In this document: in pieces, positions 18,846 to 27,961 of the stretch
Layout: the number at the start of each line of letters is the position of its first letter
How positions within the stretch are numbered: the stretch's first letter is position 1
The notes under the pieces: generated by a model
Seen by the model: the letters and a program-made list of their open reading frames with translations, nothing else
The model's database searches: none
Told to the model about the DNA's origin: nothing
Translations under genes and position numbers: made by a program
From: an uncultured Blastocatellia bacterium
Lineage (GTDB): Bacteria; Acidobacteriota; Blastocatellia; Chloracidobacteriales; Chloracidobacteriaceae
DNA: 64,000 bases
Reading direction: 5' to 3'
Assembly: GCA_937934745.1 (NCBI GenBank)
Contig: CALGZC010000007.1
Coordinates: forward strand, 48,976-112,975

Positions 18846-21800
18846 TCAATGCTTGACGCGCTGACGCAGATCGGCAACTTTCTCCGCCACTTCGCGGTAG
18901 TTGATATCAACGGCATAAACCGTCTCGAAAACCTCTAACGCCAGGTCATAGCGCCCCATCTGTTCATATGCCATCCCAAGGTCGTAGCGCATAGCCTGGT
19001 ACTCATCTTCCGTCCGCCCCGGTGCTTCAACACCGCGCTTGAACCAAACGGTCGCCAACTGCGGCTCCTGCTTCGCCATGAAGCACAGTCCCAGCATGTT
19101 GCACACCTGAAAGTAGTGCGGGTCAGGTGAGTGCGGGTCAGTGCCACGAAAGGCCAACTGGAACTCCTCAATAGCTTCGTCGAAGAGATCCATTTCCTTG
19201 TACGCTAAACCCAGGTTGTAGTGCGTCTCAAAATCAGGGACGGCTTCAGCATCGGCCTCAACGCTTTGCTTGAACTCATCGAAAACATCTTGCAGGCCCG
19301 ATTCACCAAGTAGGATCGAGCCTGATGGCGGCGACGCCGACGCGGGTTCAGATTTCGTCGTGAGGCTGGTGACGGCCGGAGCGTCAAAATTGCCCATTTC
19401 AAGCTCTTCAAGGGCTTTTTCAAGCTCGCTCACAAGGCCATTCATAAGCGAACCGATAGATTCGGGCTTGGAAACCGGCACATCCGCTGGTGCGCCGGTC
19501 GGAATTGCAAGACTGGCCAAACCTGGCTCTGGCGTACTGGGGGGTGCCGGTGCCGCCTCCACCTTCGCCAAAAGGGCCAGGATCTCCGGGTGGTTCGGGA
19601 ACTCCAAGCTCAACCGGGCCAAATTGTCGCGTGCAACGTCGAAGAAGCCCTGTTCGATGTAGAAACTGACACCGTCCAACTGTTCGCGCAGTTTGGCTTC
19701 TGTCAGCGTCTGTGAAACCTCACCGGATGGTTCCTGACCAACTTCAAACGTGGGCTGTTGAGCATCAAAGGTAGGCACCGTTTCCGGCGGCGGTGTGGTC
19801 GGGAAGTGAGCCGGTCCGACATAAAACGGCTCGGTGTGGACACTAAAGCCACTACCACTGGTGTAGCCAAAATCACTTCCAAACGTTCCGGCCGGCGGAC
19901 TTGGCGGCGAGGGGGGCAGCACGGAACCGCTGATGTCAATTTCGACTTCGTCACCGGTCTGCACAGGCGGCGGGACGGACACGGGCGGGGGGACGGACAC
20001 GGGCGGGGGGCCAACCGAGCCAGATAGATCAATGCCGGCATCACTCGGCCTTCCCAAGAGCTGCTGTGCCTCTGCCTGGAAGTGCTGGCTTTGGGCATAG
20101 TCGCCCCGCTGAGCATAGAGTGCGGCTAATGCCCCCGCTTGTTGCCCCGCCTCGTCATTCCGCCCGGCATCAAGACAAATCTGCTTGAGCAAGAGTCGGA
20201 TTTCGATGCTGGCAGGGACTTGACTGAGCACTTCCTTGAGCAGTTCGATGGCCTTGTCCGGCAGGCCCAGGTTAGCAAAACGTTCGGCATCGGCTTTGAG
20301 CCGCGCCGTTTCAGCGGGGAGCGTTTCCCCACCGTGGATGGGCGGCGGTGGATAACTCAGCGGTGGGGGCGGTGGCACAGCATCTGTGAAACCACTGCCC
20401 TGCATCCCGTTGGGCATTCCGAAACCCGGCGCAAAGGAGGCCGGATCAGGCGCACCAAAATTGCCGGAGGTGGCGTAGCCGCTTGTTAGCTCAAATCCAG
20501 TACCACCAAAGGTTCGACCCCCGGGGCCGGGCGGCGACAAGGGGGCGAAGCCCGCTCCGGACGTATAGCCGAACCCACTGCCTGAATCAGACGCAGGAGT
20601 AAATGGGGCCGTTGTGGTAAACGGCGTCGAAGGAGACAAGATGTCGGGCGTAAATTCGACCCGTTGCCCAACGCCGCCGGCGTACACCGGACCCTGAACC
20701 ATCCGGTCCCGTTCTGCAATCGTAGGACTGACGGGACTCGTAAAGCCATGCAGGCGCATGAGTTCCAAGTGCGCCGGTTCGTTTGGTTCTAGTTCAACCA
20801 GTTCCCGCAGCGCCTGTTCGGCAATGTTGCGTTCGCCCTGGTGTAATGCAGCTGTGGCCAACTGCTTCAGTGCGGCCGGCAGCTCATTGCCCTCGCTCAG
20901 CCGCCGATAAATAGTGACACGACACAGGTGCGCTTTGACGTGGTATGGCTGCGCCTCGGTAATTTTTTGAAGCAACTCAACGCCGCGCGTCTCCTGACGG
21001 CGGGTGATCATTGGCTCGATGCACTTTTCAATCAAATCGGTGCCGCGGTCGTAAAAACCCCGATCGACAAACTTTTGCGCCAGGGACAGCAGATACTCAA
21101 AGCGGCTTTTATCAACTTCCAGGAGCTTCAGCAGTGCGGTTTCCGCCTCGTCAAGCAGGTCGGCCTGGAGGTAGATACGACCACTAAGAATCAAAATGTC
21201 GGTATCATCTGGACGTTGCTGCGCCACCTGACTGAGGAGCGCCACAGCGCGCTGCGGCTCGCCTTGCTTGATGTAAATGGTGGCCAACGAGTTGAGTGCC
21301 GGCGTGTTGAACGGATTCAGTTCCAGCACCCGCTGAAAGACCTGCTGTGCCTCGGCGAGGCTTGACTTGCGGACCAGTTGCGTCCCGGCTGCAATGTAGG
21401 CCTCAATGGCCTGTTCCGTCATCCCTTCCCGCTGGTAGTTTTCTGCCAACCGCAACCGAGCCGTAATGTTGTCCTGATCCAGATCGGCGACGCGCTGCAA
21501 CAGCTCTAACGCTTTCCGACTATGACCGTTTTTGGTGTAGTAGTCGGCTACTTCGAGATACTGTTTGCGCGCTTCCACCATTAGGTTTTGGCGGCTATAA
21601 AGTTCCGCCAACCGCAGTGCCACGTCTGTGTTGCTCGGGGCGAGTTTGTAAATTTTCTTGTAAACCGCAATGGCGCGGGGCGTATGACCGTCGCGGAGCG
21701 TCGCCTCTGCTAGCTTGACAAACGTCACAATCGCGTCATCAATGCGCCCATCCCGTACATACAAATCGCCGAGAATGTTGAGCAAGTTCGTATCACCCGG

Positions 21801-21905
21801 ATTGGACAGAACCAAGTTTTCATATTCCTTGATAGCCGGTTTGATTTTGCCTTGCTGAACAAGCTTCTCGGCTTTGCGCAAATCATTGGCCTTAGTGTAG
21901 GACAT
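18846..21905 (-). CDS. large tetratricopeptide-repeat protein with Gly/Pro-rich linkers
   Basis: 1019 residues from the ATG at 21905, which has GGGAG upstream. No signal peptide or membrane helix is visible, so it is probably cytosolic. Residues ~1-380 are a continuous array of TPR-like helical pairs (e.g. AIKEYENLVLSNPGDTNLLN, VALRLAELYSRQ). A Gly/Pro/aromatic linker follows (~410-540), then more TPR, a second Pro-rich linker with repeated PPPVSV, and C-terminal TPRs (HYNLGLAYKEMDLFDEAIEEF). The linkers carry repeated short motifs such as GYTSGxGF and ISGSV. It is probably a protein-protein scaffold, function unknown; type IV pilus or motility scaffolds in other phyla look similar. Confidence 0.8.
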   Translation of the reverse strand: MSYTKANDLRKAEKLVQQGKIKPAIKEYENLVLSNPGDTNLLNILGDLYVRDGRIDDAIVTFVKLAEATLRDGHTPRAIAVYKKIYKLAPSNTDVALRLAELYSRQNLMVEARKQYLEVADYYTKNGHSRKALELLQRVADLDQDNITARLRLAENYQREGMTEQAIEAYIAAGTQLVRKSSLAEAQQVFQRVLELNPFNTPALNSLATIYIKQGEPQRAVALLSQVAQQRPDDTDILILSGRIYLQADLLDEAETALLKLLEVDKSRFEYLLSLAQKFVDRGFYDRGTDLIEKCIEPMITRRQETRGVELLQKITEAQPYHVKAHLCRVTIYRRLSEGNELPAALKQLATAALHQGERNIAEQALRELVELEPNEPAHLELMRLHGFTSPVSPTIAERDRMVQGPVYAGGVGQRVEFTPDILSPSTPFTTTAPFTPASDSGSGFGYTSGAGFAPLSPPGPGGRTFGGTGFELTSGYATSGNFGAPDPASFAPGFGMPNGMQGSGFTDAVPPPPPLSYPPPPIHGGETLPAETARLKADAERFANLGLPDKAIELLKEVLSQVPASIEIRLLLKQICLDAGRNDEAGQQAGALAALYAQRGDYAQSQHFQAEAQQLLGRPSDAGIDLSGSVGPPPVSVPPPVSVPPPVQTGDEVEIDISGSVLPPSPPSPPAGTFGSDFGYTSGSGFSVHTEPFYVGPAHFPTTPPPETVPTFDAQQPTFEVGQEPSGEVSQTLTEAKLREQLDGVSFYIEQGFFDVARDNLARLSLEFPNHPEILALLAKVEAAPAPPSTPEPGLASLAIPTGAPADVPVSKPESIGSLMNGLVSELEKALEELEMGNFDAPAVTSLTTKSEPASASPPSGSILLGESGLQDVFDEFKQSVEADAEAVPDFETHYNLGLAYKEMDLFDEAIEEFQLAFRGTDPHSPDPHYFQVCNMLGLCFMAKQEPQLATVWFKRGVEAPGRTEDEYQAMRYDLGMAYEQMGRYDLALEVFETVYAVDINYREVAEKVADLRQRVKH

Positions 21906-22050
21906 GACGCTGCTCCCGTCGCGGTCAACGCCGCCGAAGATTGTGCGACGACGGAAACTCTTACTGTTACAGATCGCCGAAGTTACCACAAGGGACCACG
22001 GGTGTCAAACTTCGGCAAACTTCCCAGGGTTTTCAAAAATCTTTTTCTAT

Positions 22051-22074
22051 CAACATTTTAGACAACATTTTAGA
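22051..22074. repeat. 12-bp perfect tandem repeat downstream of rnhB
   Basis: Two adjacent copies of CAACATTTTAGA, immediately after the rnhB stop, in an AT-rich 170-base spacer that also leads to the TPR gene. Confidence 0.8.
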
Positions 22075-22076
22075 AC

Positions 22077-22760
22077 TCAAAGCAGGGTCGGTTGCAGTAC
22101 TGGGAGGACGCCCCGAAAGGTTGTGCGGTGTATCGAACAAGGTCCATGGCGTTCCAGCACCGACCGATGGTACGCCGTTCCATATCCTTTGTGACGTGCA
22201 AATCCATACGCTGGATATGCGGCATCGAGTGCCGTCATCAAGCGGTCACGTGTTACCTTGGCAACGATGGAAGCTGCGGCAATCGAAACTGAGCGCGCAT
22301 CCCCCCGGACAATGGCGCGCTGGGGGATGGCCACATCCGGTAAATCAAGGGCATCGAGCAACAGGTAGTCCGGCTGCCTGGGCAGTGCGGCAAGTGCCTG
22401 CACCATAGCCCGCCGGGTAGCGGCAAGGATGTTGATCTGGTCAATGACATCGGCACCGACCACACCAACCCCAATGCCGTACGCTGTGGCTTCAATCGCA
22501 ATGTACAGCCGGTCTCGTTGCGCCGGTGTCAGGCACTTGGAGTCGGCAAGACCGTCTGGGATGGCGGTTGGATTGAGCATCACAGCTGCCGCCACGACCG
22601 GACCCGCCCACGCGCCGCGCCCAGACTCATCCAATCCGGCGACACATTGTCTCTGCGCCCAGAACGGCGCTTCCAACTCTCCGGTTGGGTGCTGCGCCCC
22701 GGCGTCCGTTTCAGGGCTGACCCTTGGTTTGCAGGTCCAGGGTTTGCGTGACCGGTGCAT
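22077..22760 (-). CDS. rnhB: ribonuclease HII
   Basis: 227 residues from the ATG at 22760. Type 2 RNase H, cleaving the RNA strand at ribonucleotides in duplex DNA. The catalytic motif is GLDESGRGAWAGPVVAAAV; downstream DSKCLTPAQRDRLY, the acidic LLLDAL and SIAAASIVAKVTRDR are all standard. The conserved core starts near residue 40, so the first ~40 residues are a poorly conserved extension and the true start may be internal. The proposed start overlaps the zinc-ribbon gene by 50 bases in another frame. Confidence 0.9.
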   Translation of the reverse strand: MHRSRKPWTCKPRVSPETDAGAQHPTGELEAPFWAQRQCVAGLDESGRGAWAGPVVAAAVMLNPTAIPDGLADSKCLTPAQRDRLYIAIEATAYGIGVGVVGADVIDQINILAATRRAMVQALAALPRQPDYLLLDALDLPDVAIPQRAIVRGDARSVSIAAASIVAKVTRDRLMTALDAAYPAYGFARHKGYGTAYHRSVLERHGPCSIHRTTFRGVLPVLQPTLL

Positions 22761-23157
22761 CGGTTGAGCGGTGCTGCCAGCAGTAACCGGTCGTCCCACT
22801 GACCCACCGCTGGCAGGGTGTCCCTTTCTTTGTTTTTGCACCACAGCGATGCCGCTCCCGTGAGAGCATAGCTTGTGGGACTCTGTCAGTCACGTCCGGC
22901 ACTCCCAATGCCACCTGAGTGGTCAGCGCCGGCAGCGGCGGCGGGGGTTGCGTGGCGTACCAAACCGTATTGCCGAGGCCAACCACCAACCCCAGCGCCA
23001 GTCCCCCACCGAACGTTTTCCACTGCAGCCCCGGCAGCCGATGGCCACAAGCCGGACACCGGCGGCCACAAACCACCGCTGCGCTGCGGACCCGCCACGT
23101 CACAGGCAGCGGTGGGAGCAGCTCCCCACAGGCCGGACAGAAATTCGCGTTCGACAT
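22711..23157 (-). CDS. zinc-ribbon membrane protein with C-terminal CxxKTxxGxxC motif
   Basis: 148 residues with GGAG upstream of the ATG. The N-terminus is a zinc ribbon of four cysteines as FCPAC and RCPACGHR pairs. A single membrane helix follows (GGGLALGLVVGLGNTVWYA). The C-terminus has a second cysteine/histidine motif, RCGAKTKKGTPC...GYCWQH, seen in many small bacterial proteins of unknown role. It overlaps the 5' end of rnhB, so the pair is probably cotranscribed. Function unknown; a membrane-anchored metal-binding protein is the safest description. Confidence 0.65.
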   Translation of the reverse strand: MSNANFCPACGELLPPLPVTWRVRSAAVVCGRRCPACGHRLPGLQWKTFGGGLALGLVVGLGNTVWYATQPPPPLPALTTQVALGVPDVTDRVPQAMLSRERHRCGAKTKKGTPCQRWVSGTTGYCWQHRSTDAPVTQTLDLQTKGQP

Positions 23158-23306
23158 TCGACCACGCTCCAGAACGTTTTACAGCCAGTGTGCCGAAACA
23201 CTCCCCTGGACGGGAAGTCTTTTATGTTGCCGGTCTGTGGTGATAGGGTACGCCCGCATACGTTGGACTTCAATCGCGCCGCCTCGTCCGGCGCGCGGAA
23301 AACTGG

Positions 23307-24329
23307 ATGCCGCCCTTTGAACAACTGCTTGAATGGAGTGTGAAAATTGCCGTCGGCTTCATCATCTTGATGACCATGGTGGCGTACCTATCACTGATTG
23401 AGCGCCGCCTACTGGCCTTTATTCAAATGCGCTATGGCCCGAATCGAGTTGGTCCGTTTGGCCTTTTCCAACCGATTGCCGACGGCTTGAAGTTTATCTT
23501 CAAAGAAGACCTCATACCGCTTGACGCAGACAAGTTTCTCTACGTCATGGCCCCGGCGCTGTCACTCGTCCCGGCGCTGATGACCTTTACGCTTATTCCG
23601 GTCGGCGGCGAGGTGACGCTTCCATTGCTTGACCGCCCCATCGCCCTGCACATCACAAGCATCAACGTTGGCATTTTGGCCGTCTTGGCGATGACCGGCA
23701 TGGGTGTTCACGGGATTGTCTTGGCCGGCTACGCCTCGAACAACAAGTACAGCCTGTTGGGTGGACTACGTTCCTCGGCCCAGTTGGTGAGTTACGAGCT
23801 GGCGATGTCGCTTTCGATCATCGGTGTGCTGATTCAAGCCGGCTCGCTGGACTTGGTGACGATTGTCGAACGTCAGGGTGGAGGTTGGGGGCTAGGCTGG
23901 CATGTGTTTTGGTTTCAACCACTTGGCTTTTTCGTTTTCCTCGTCAGCATGATTGCCGAGACCAATCGTGCGCCATTTGACCTGCCCGAAGCGGAAAGTG
24001 AGCTGGTTGCTGGCTTCCATACGGAATACAGCTCGATGAAGTTTGCCATGTTCTTTATTGCGGAATACGCCAACATGGTCACGGCGGCGGCAATGGCCAC
24101 CACACTCTTTCTTGGTGGCTGGCAAGGGCCGGGCGTCACACGGTGGCCGTGGCTCGGGCCAGTGTACTTCCTCCTCAAAGTGGCGTTTTTCCTCTTTCTC
24201 TACGTGTGGCTGCGGGCTTCCTCGCCGCGTCTGCGCTACGACCAGTTGATGGACTTCGGGTGGAAATTTTTGCTGCCGCTGGCGCTGGTCAACGTCGTAC
24301 TCTCGGCCACACTGGCGCTGTGGTTCTAA
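23307..24329 (+). CDS. nuoH: NADH-quinone oxidoreductase subunit H
   Basis: 340 residues, the usual NuoH length, with about eight membrane helices. Signatures: LSLIERRLLAFIQMRYGPNRVGPFGLFQPIADGLKFIFKE at the N-terminus and FDLPEAESELVAGFHTEYSSMKFAMFF in the quinone-site loop. It is the membrane subunit linking the peripheral arm of complex I to the proton-pumping arm. No other nuo gene is adjacent, so it stands alone between a zinc-ribbon gene (divergent) and a sensor kinase. Confidence 0.95.
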   Translation: MPPFEQLLEWSVKIAVGFIILMTMVAYLSLIERRLLAFIQMRYGPNRVGPFGLFQPIADGLKFIFKEDLIPLDADKFLYVMAPALSLVPALMTFTLIPVGGEVTLPLLDRPIALHITSINVGILAVLAMTGMGVHGIVLAGYASNNKYSLLGGLRSSAQLVSYELAMSLSIIGVLIQAGSLDLVTIVERQGGGWGLGWHVFWFQPLGFFVFLVSMIAETNRAPFDLPEAESELVAGFHTEYSSMKFAMFFIAEYANMVTAAAMATTLFLGGWQGPGVTRWPWLGPVYFLLKVAFFLFLYVWLRASSPRLRYDQLMDFGWKFLLPLALVNVVLSATLALWF

Positions 24330-24390
24330 CCGACGGGGTGCCCATCTCGGTTCGGTGGATGCGCCGTCTTCCTGTTCACCGAGGCTGTGG

Positions 24391-25824
24391 ATGCCGCGCT
24401 ATCTCAACTTTCGCTCGCGCTTAGCTGCCCTGCTGGCCGTTCTCCTGATCGGCATGGTAGCCGTGTTGTATGAACTCAACCGGCGCGCCGAGCGCCAGAT
24501 TCTGGCGCAGGTCGAGACTCAGACGGCACAACTGACCACGGCGCTAGAGCTTGGGCTCCAAAGCATCAGCACGAGCGACTACCTGGACGACTTTATCCAG
24601 GTGCGCCGTCTCCCCCCGCAGCAACTGCAACGGATTCGGCGCATCGCCATTGTGGATGCCAACGGACAAGTGCTCGACAGCACGGCGCGCGCCGAACGCG
24701 GCCGGCACATTGCGCCGCCGACCGATGCCGCCCTGGTCACTGAAGGCGACCCATTGGCATCCGAGGCGGGGGGCAACAACCTAGCGCGCACGATCTTCAT
24801 TCCCTTCCAGGTGTTGAGCAAAGATGGGACAACCGAGCGCAACTACGTCGTCGTCACCCTATCGGCGCAAACCTTGGCGGACACCATTGCTGCCACCTCA
24901 CGGCAACGGCTCCTCACCACAGGCATTGCCCTACTGGTTGCCCTGGTGGTTGCCGTGACCCTGGTGTGGCGTTTTACACAACCCATTGGCGACCTCGTCA
25001 CGGCGGCGCGTCGCATTGAAGAAGGCGACCTCACGGTGCAGCTCACGGTCAGACGGCGTGACGAAATCGGGCAACTGGCGCTGCGGTTCAACGCGATGGC
25101 GGCCCGTTTGCGGGAAATGCGCGAGCTGGAGCGCGCGGCCGTCGTCGGGCGACTTGCTTCCGGGATTGCCCACGAGATCCGCAACCCACTCAACTTCATT
25201 AACCTGACAATCGATCACATCCGCACCCGCTATGCGCCGGCAGCCGCGGACGAACGCGCTACCTTTGAGCGCCTCACGGCATCTGTCAAGGACGAGATTG
25301 CCCGCCTCAACACACTCGTCACAAACGTGCTGCGTGTCGGGCGTCCGGCTGCACTTGCCCTGCGTCCGGTCAACCTTGGGGTGCTCGTCAACGTCGTACT
25401 GGATGTCGTTCGCTCCAAAGCTGACGCCCAGGGGGTCACGCTCATTTGTGACGACCAAACGCAGGGTCGCACCATCGAGGCCGATGCAGATGCCCTGAAA
25501 TCCTGCTTCTCCAACCTGGTCATCAATGCGATTGAGGCGATGCCGGACGGCGGCACCCTACACATTGCCATCACCGACACCCCCACCGGCCAGATCGTAC
25601 GGGTTCGTGATACCGGTGTCGGCATCACGCCGGATGATCTGGCTCACATTTTCGATCCGTACTTTTCGACCAAAGACACCGGCATTGGCCTGGGACTGGC
25701 CGTTACCCGCCAAATTGTGGCCGACCATGGGGGGACAATTGACGTTGAAAGTACACCGGGGCAGGGGGCGACTTTTATTCTTACCTTTCCCTACTGTCAC
25801 CGGCCACCGGCCCAAAGCGGTTGA
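24391..25824 (+). CDS. membrane sensor histidine kinase (HAMP)
   Basis: 477 residues from the ATG at 24391, preceded by GAGG; the track start at 24355 adds 12 residues before the first helix. Layout: helix 1 (~10-28), extracytoplasmic sensor domain (~30-175), helix 2 (~180-200), HAMP (~200-255), a HisKA dimerisation domain with the phosphorylated His in GIAHEIRNPLNFI, then the ATPase with N box (NLVINAIEAMPDGG), VRDTGVGI and GIGLGLAVTRQIV. It resembles NtrB/AtoS-like kinases. No response regulator is adjacent, so it is an orphan kinase here. Confidence 0.88.
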   Translation: MPRYLNFRSRLAALLAVLLIGMVAVLYELNRRAERQILAQVETQTAQLTTALELGLQSISTSDYLDDFIQVRRLPPQQLQRIRRIAIVDANGQVLDSTARAERGRHIAPPTDAALVTEGDPLASEAGGNNLARTIFIPFQVLSKDGTTERNYVVVTLSAQTLADTIAATSRQRLLTTGIALLVALVVAVTLVWRFTQPIGDLVTAARRIEEGDLTVQLTVRRRDEIGQLALRFNAMAARLREMRELERAAVVGRLASGIAHEIRNPLNFINLTIDHIRTRYAPAAADERATFERLTASVKDEIARLNTLVTNVLRVGRPAALALRPVNLGVLVNVVLDVVRSKADAQGVTLICDDQTQGRTIEADADALKSCFSNLVINAIEAMPDGGTLHIAITDTPTGQIVRVRDTGVGITPDDLAHIFDPYFSTKDTGIGLGLAVTRQIVADHGGTIDVESTPGQGATFILTFPYCHRPPAQSG

Positions 25825-25905
25825 CGGCACAGGATTTGGCTTGCTGCCGGTTTTTGTGGTAGGCCCGAGGGGCCGGGGTTTTAATGCGAAGGAGTCTGAG
25901 CACTG

Positions 25906-26640
25906 ATGAAAGGCGTTGTCCTCGCCGGTGGACTCGGCACGCGGCTGTACCCGCTGACCAAAGTCACCAATAAACACCTACTGCCAGTCTATGACCGACC
26001 GATGATATACTACCCGCTCCAAACTTTGGTTGAAGCCGGCGTGGATGACGTCTTACTCGTCACGGGCGGCAACAAGGCTGGAGATTTTCTACAGCTGTTG
26101 GGCAACGGCAAAGAGCACGGACTGAAGCGCCTCAGCTACACCTATCAGCAGGGAGAGGGCGGCATCGCCGATGCCCTGGCGCTGGCCGAAGATTTTGCCG
26201 ATGGAGGGCCGATTGTCGTCATTCTCGGCGATAACATTCTTGAAAAAAGCATCGCCGGCCCTGTGGCGCGCTTTCGCGCCCAGGGACGCGGCGCCAAGAT
26301 TCTCCTCAAGGAAGTTTCCGATCCACAGCGGTTTGGCGTCCCAACGCTGGATGGCTCACGTGTGGTGCGCATTGATGAAAAGCCGGCACAGCCTGCTTCA
26401 CCCTATGCTGTGACAGGGGTGTACATGTACGACGCGACGGTGTTTGACATCATCCGCACCCTCACACCCAGCCAACGCGGTGAACTTGAAATCACAGATG
26501 TCAACAATGCCTATATTGCGCGCGGCGAACTGACCTGGGAGGTCCTCGACGGCTGGTGGACGGACGCCGGAACCTTTGACAGTCTCCTCATGGCAACCAA
26601 CCTTGTCGCCGCCGTGCGGACAGCCCGGCGCGAACAATGA
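25906..26640 (+). CDS. rmlA: glucose-1-phosphate thymidylyltransferase-like nucleotidyltransferase
   Basis: 244 residues. The signature [26 protein letters not shown] is that of RmlA, and LGDNILEKS (metal/NDP-sugar site), VDEKP-like RIDEKPAQP and [12 protein letters not shown] also match. It makes dTDP-glucose for deoxysugar synthesis. It is shorter than the ~290-residue classic RmlA because the C-terminal allosteric helices are missing, as in the short-type enzymes. The stop overlaps the rmlC start by ATGA. rmlB and rmlD are not in the window. Confidence 0.82.
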   Translation: MKGVVLAGGLGTRLYPLTKVTNKHLLPVYDRPMIYYPLQTLVEAGVDDVLLVTGGNKAGDFLQLLGNGKEHGLKRLSYTYQQGEGGIADALALAEDFADGGPIVVILGDNILEKSIAGPVARFRAQGRGAKILLKEVSDPQRFGVPTLDGSRVVRIDEKPAQPASPYAVTGVYMYDATVFDIIRTLTPSQRGELEITDVNNAYIARGELTWEVLDGWWTDAGTFDSLLMATNLVAAVRTARREQ

Positions 26641-27194
26641 ACTTCATACCGACCGAACTGCCAGGCGTCATCCTGATCGAACCACAGGTGTTCCGGGACG
26701 AGCGTGGCTTTTTCCTTGAAAGCTATCACCAGGCGAAATTTGCAGCCGCCGGCCTGGAGGTGACCTTTGTGCAGGATAACCACTCCCGCTCTGTGCGCGG
26801 CACACTCCGCGGACTCCATGCGCAACACCGCCGTCCGCAGGGTAAACTGGTGCGCGTCATTGCCGGTGAAATTTTTGACGTTGTGGTAGACATTCGACCG
26901 CATGCCCCCACCTTCGGACGCTGGCTTGGCGTGACCCTGTCGGCGGAAAACTTTCGCCAGCTATACATTCCACCGGGGTTTGTTCACGGGTTTTGCGTCG
27001 TCAGCGATGTCGCCGAAGTCCTCTACAAATGCACGGCGCTGTATGACCCAACAGATGAAATCGGGGTGATCTGGAACGATCCGGAGATCGGCATTGACTG
27101 GGGGGTTCAGTCACCGCTGTTGTCCGAGAAAGATCGGCGGTTACCGACGCTACGTGAACTCCTGGAATGGTTGCGCGCCGCCGAAGCCCAATGA
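26637..27194 (+). CDS. rmlC: dTDP-4-dehydrorhamnose 3,5-epimerase
   Basis: 185 residues, the usual size. Cupin-fold epimerase: [12 protein letters not shown] near the start, the catalytic His in [25 protein letters not shown] and the catalytic Tyr in [11 protein letters not shown]. It acts on dTDP-4-keto-6-deoxyglucose in rhamnose synthesis. Overlaps rmlA (ATGA) and the following glycosyltransferase (ATGA), so the three are translationally coupled. Confidence 0.93.
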   Translation: MNFIPTELPGVILIEPQVFRDERGFFLESYHQAKFAAAGLEVTFVQDNHSRSVRGTLRGLHAQHRRPQGKLVRVIAGEIFDVVVDIRPHAPTFGRWLGVTLSAENFRQLYIPPGFVHGFCVVSDVAEVLYKCTALYDPTDEIGVIWNDPEIGIDWGVQSPLLSEKDRRLPTLRELLEWLRAAEAQ

Positions 27195-27961
27195 CGACCC
27201 GACCGTCGCCGGCCCTGCTCGGCGTTCCCATTGCTAACCTCACGCTAGATGAAGCAGTTGCCCACTTGACGACCTGGCTTGACCGGCCTGGTTTCCATCG
27301 GATGGCCGTGGTCAACGCGGCAATCATACTGATTGCCGAGCGTAACGCCGAGCTTCGGGCAGCGCTGGCGACGGCAGATTTGGTGACGGCCGACGGCATG
27401 TCGGTCGTTTGGGCCACACGTTGGCTGCCCTGCCTAGGTGGGAAACTGGTCGCGCGGGTCGCCGCGCCGGATGTCATGGAGGGCATCTTGACGCAGTGTG
27501 CCCAGGGTGGGCAGCGCGTGTATTTGCTGGGTGCGACGGCGGAAGTGGTGAGCCAAGTGCGCGCCTGTTTACAGCGACGATTTCCAAACCTTGTTGTGGC
27601 CGGCGCACACGACGGTTACTTCACGGATGAGGAAGCGGCTGCGGTGGCGGCGGCCGTTCGGCAAGCGCGCGCCGACGTGTTGTTTGTGGCGATGGGATCT
27701 CCCCGTCAGGAGGTGTGGCTGGCGCGCCATGGCCCGCAAACAGGAACCCGCTTGGCCTTGGGGGTCGGCGGCTATTTCGATATCCTGGCCGGGCGTCGCC
27801 GCCGCGCGCCACGCTGGATGCAGGCGTGCGGGCTGGAATGGGCCTTCCGGCTCATCCAGGAACCACGCCGGCTGTGGCGGCGCTACTTGCTCGGCAATAT
27901 CGCGTTTTTGTTGTTTCTCGTCCGCGAATGGCGGCGAGTGCAAGGCAGGATAACGGCATGA
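27191..27961 (+). CDS. WecG/TagA/CpsF family glycosyltransferase
   Basis: 256 residues from the ATG at 27191, which overlaps the rmlC stop. GT26 family: [12 protein letters not shown], the [12 protein letters not shown] segment (catalytic Asp region), [14 protein letters not shown], then [16 protein letters not shown] and [20 protein letters not shown]...[11 protein letters not shown], which is the conserved C-terminal block. It transfers N-acetylmannosaminuronic acid or a related sugar to a lipid-linked acceptor at the inner membrane. With the rml genes it suggests cell-surface polysaccharide assembly. Confidence 0.88.
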   Translation: MTTRPSPALLGVPIANLTLDEAVAHLTTWLDRPGFHRMAVVNAAIILIAERNAELRAALATADLVTADGMSVVWATRWLPCLGGKLVARVAAPDVMEGILTQCAQGGQRVYLLGATAEVVSQVRACLQRRFPNLVVAGAHDGYFTDEEAAAVAAAVRQARADVLFVAMGSPRQEVWLARHGPQTGTRLALGVGGYFDILAGRRRRAPRWMQACGLEWAFRLIQEPRRLWRRYLLGNIAFLLFLVREWRRVQGRITA

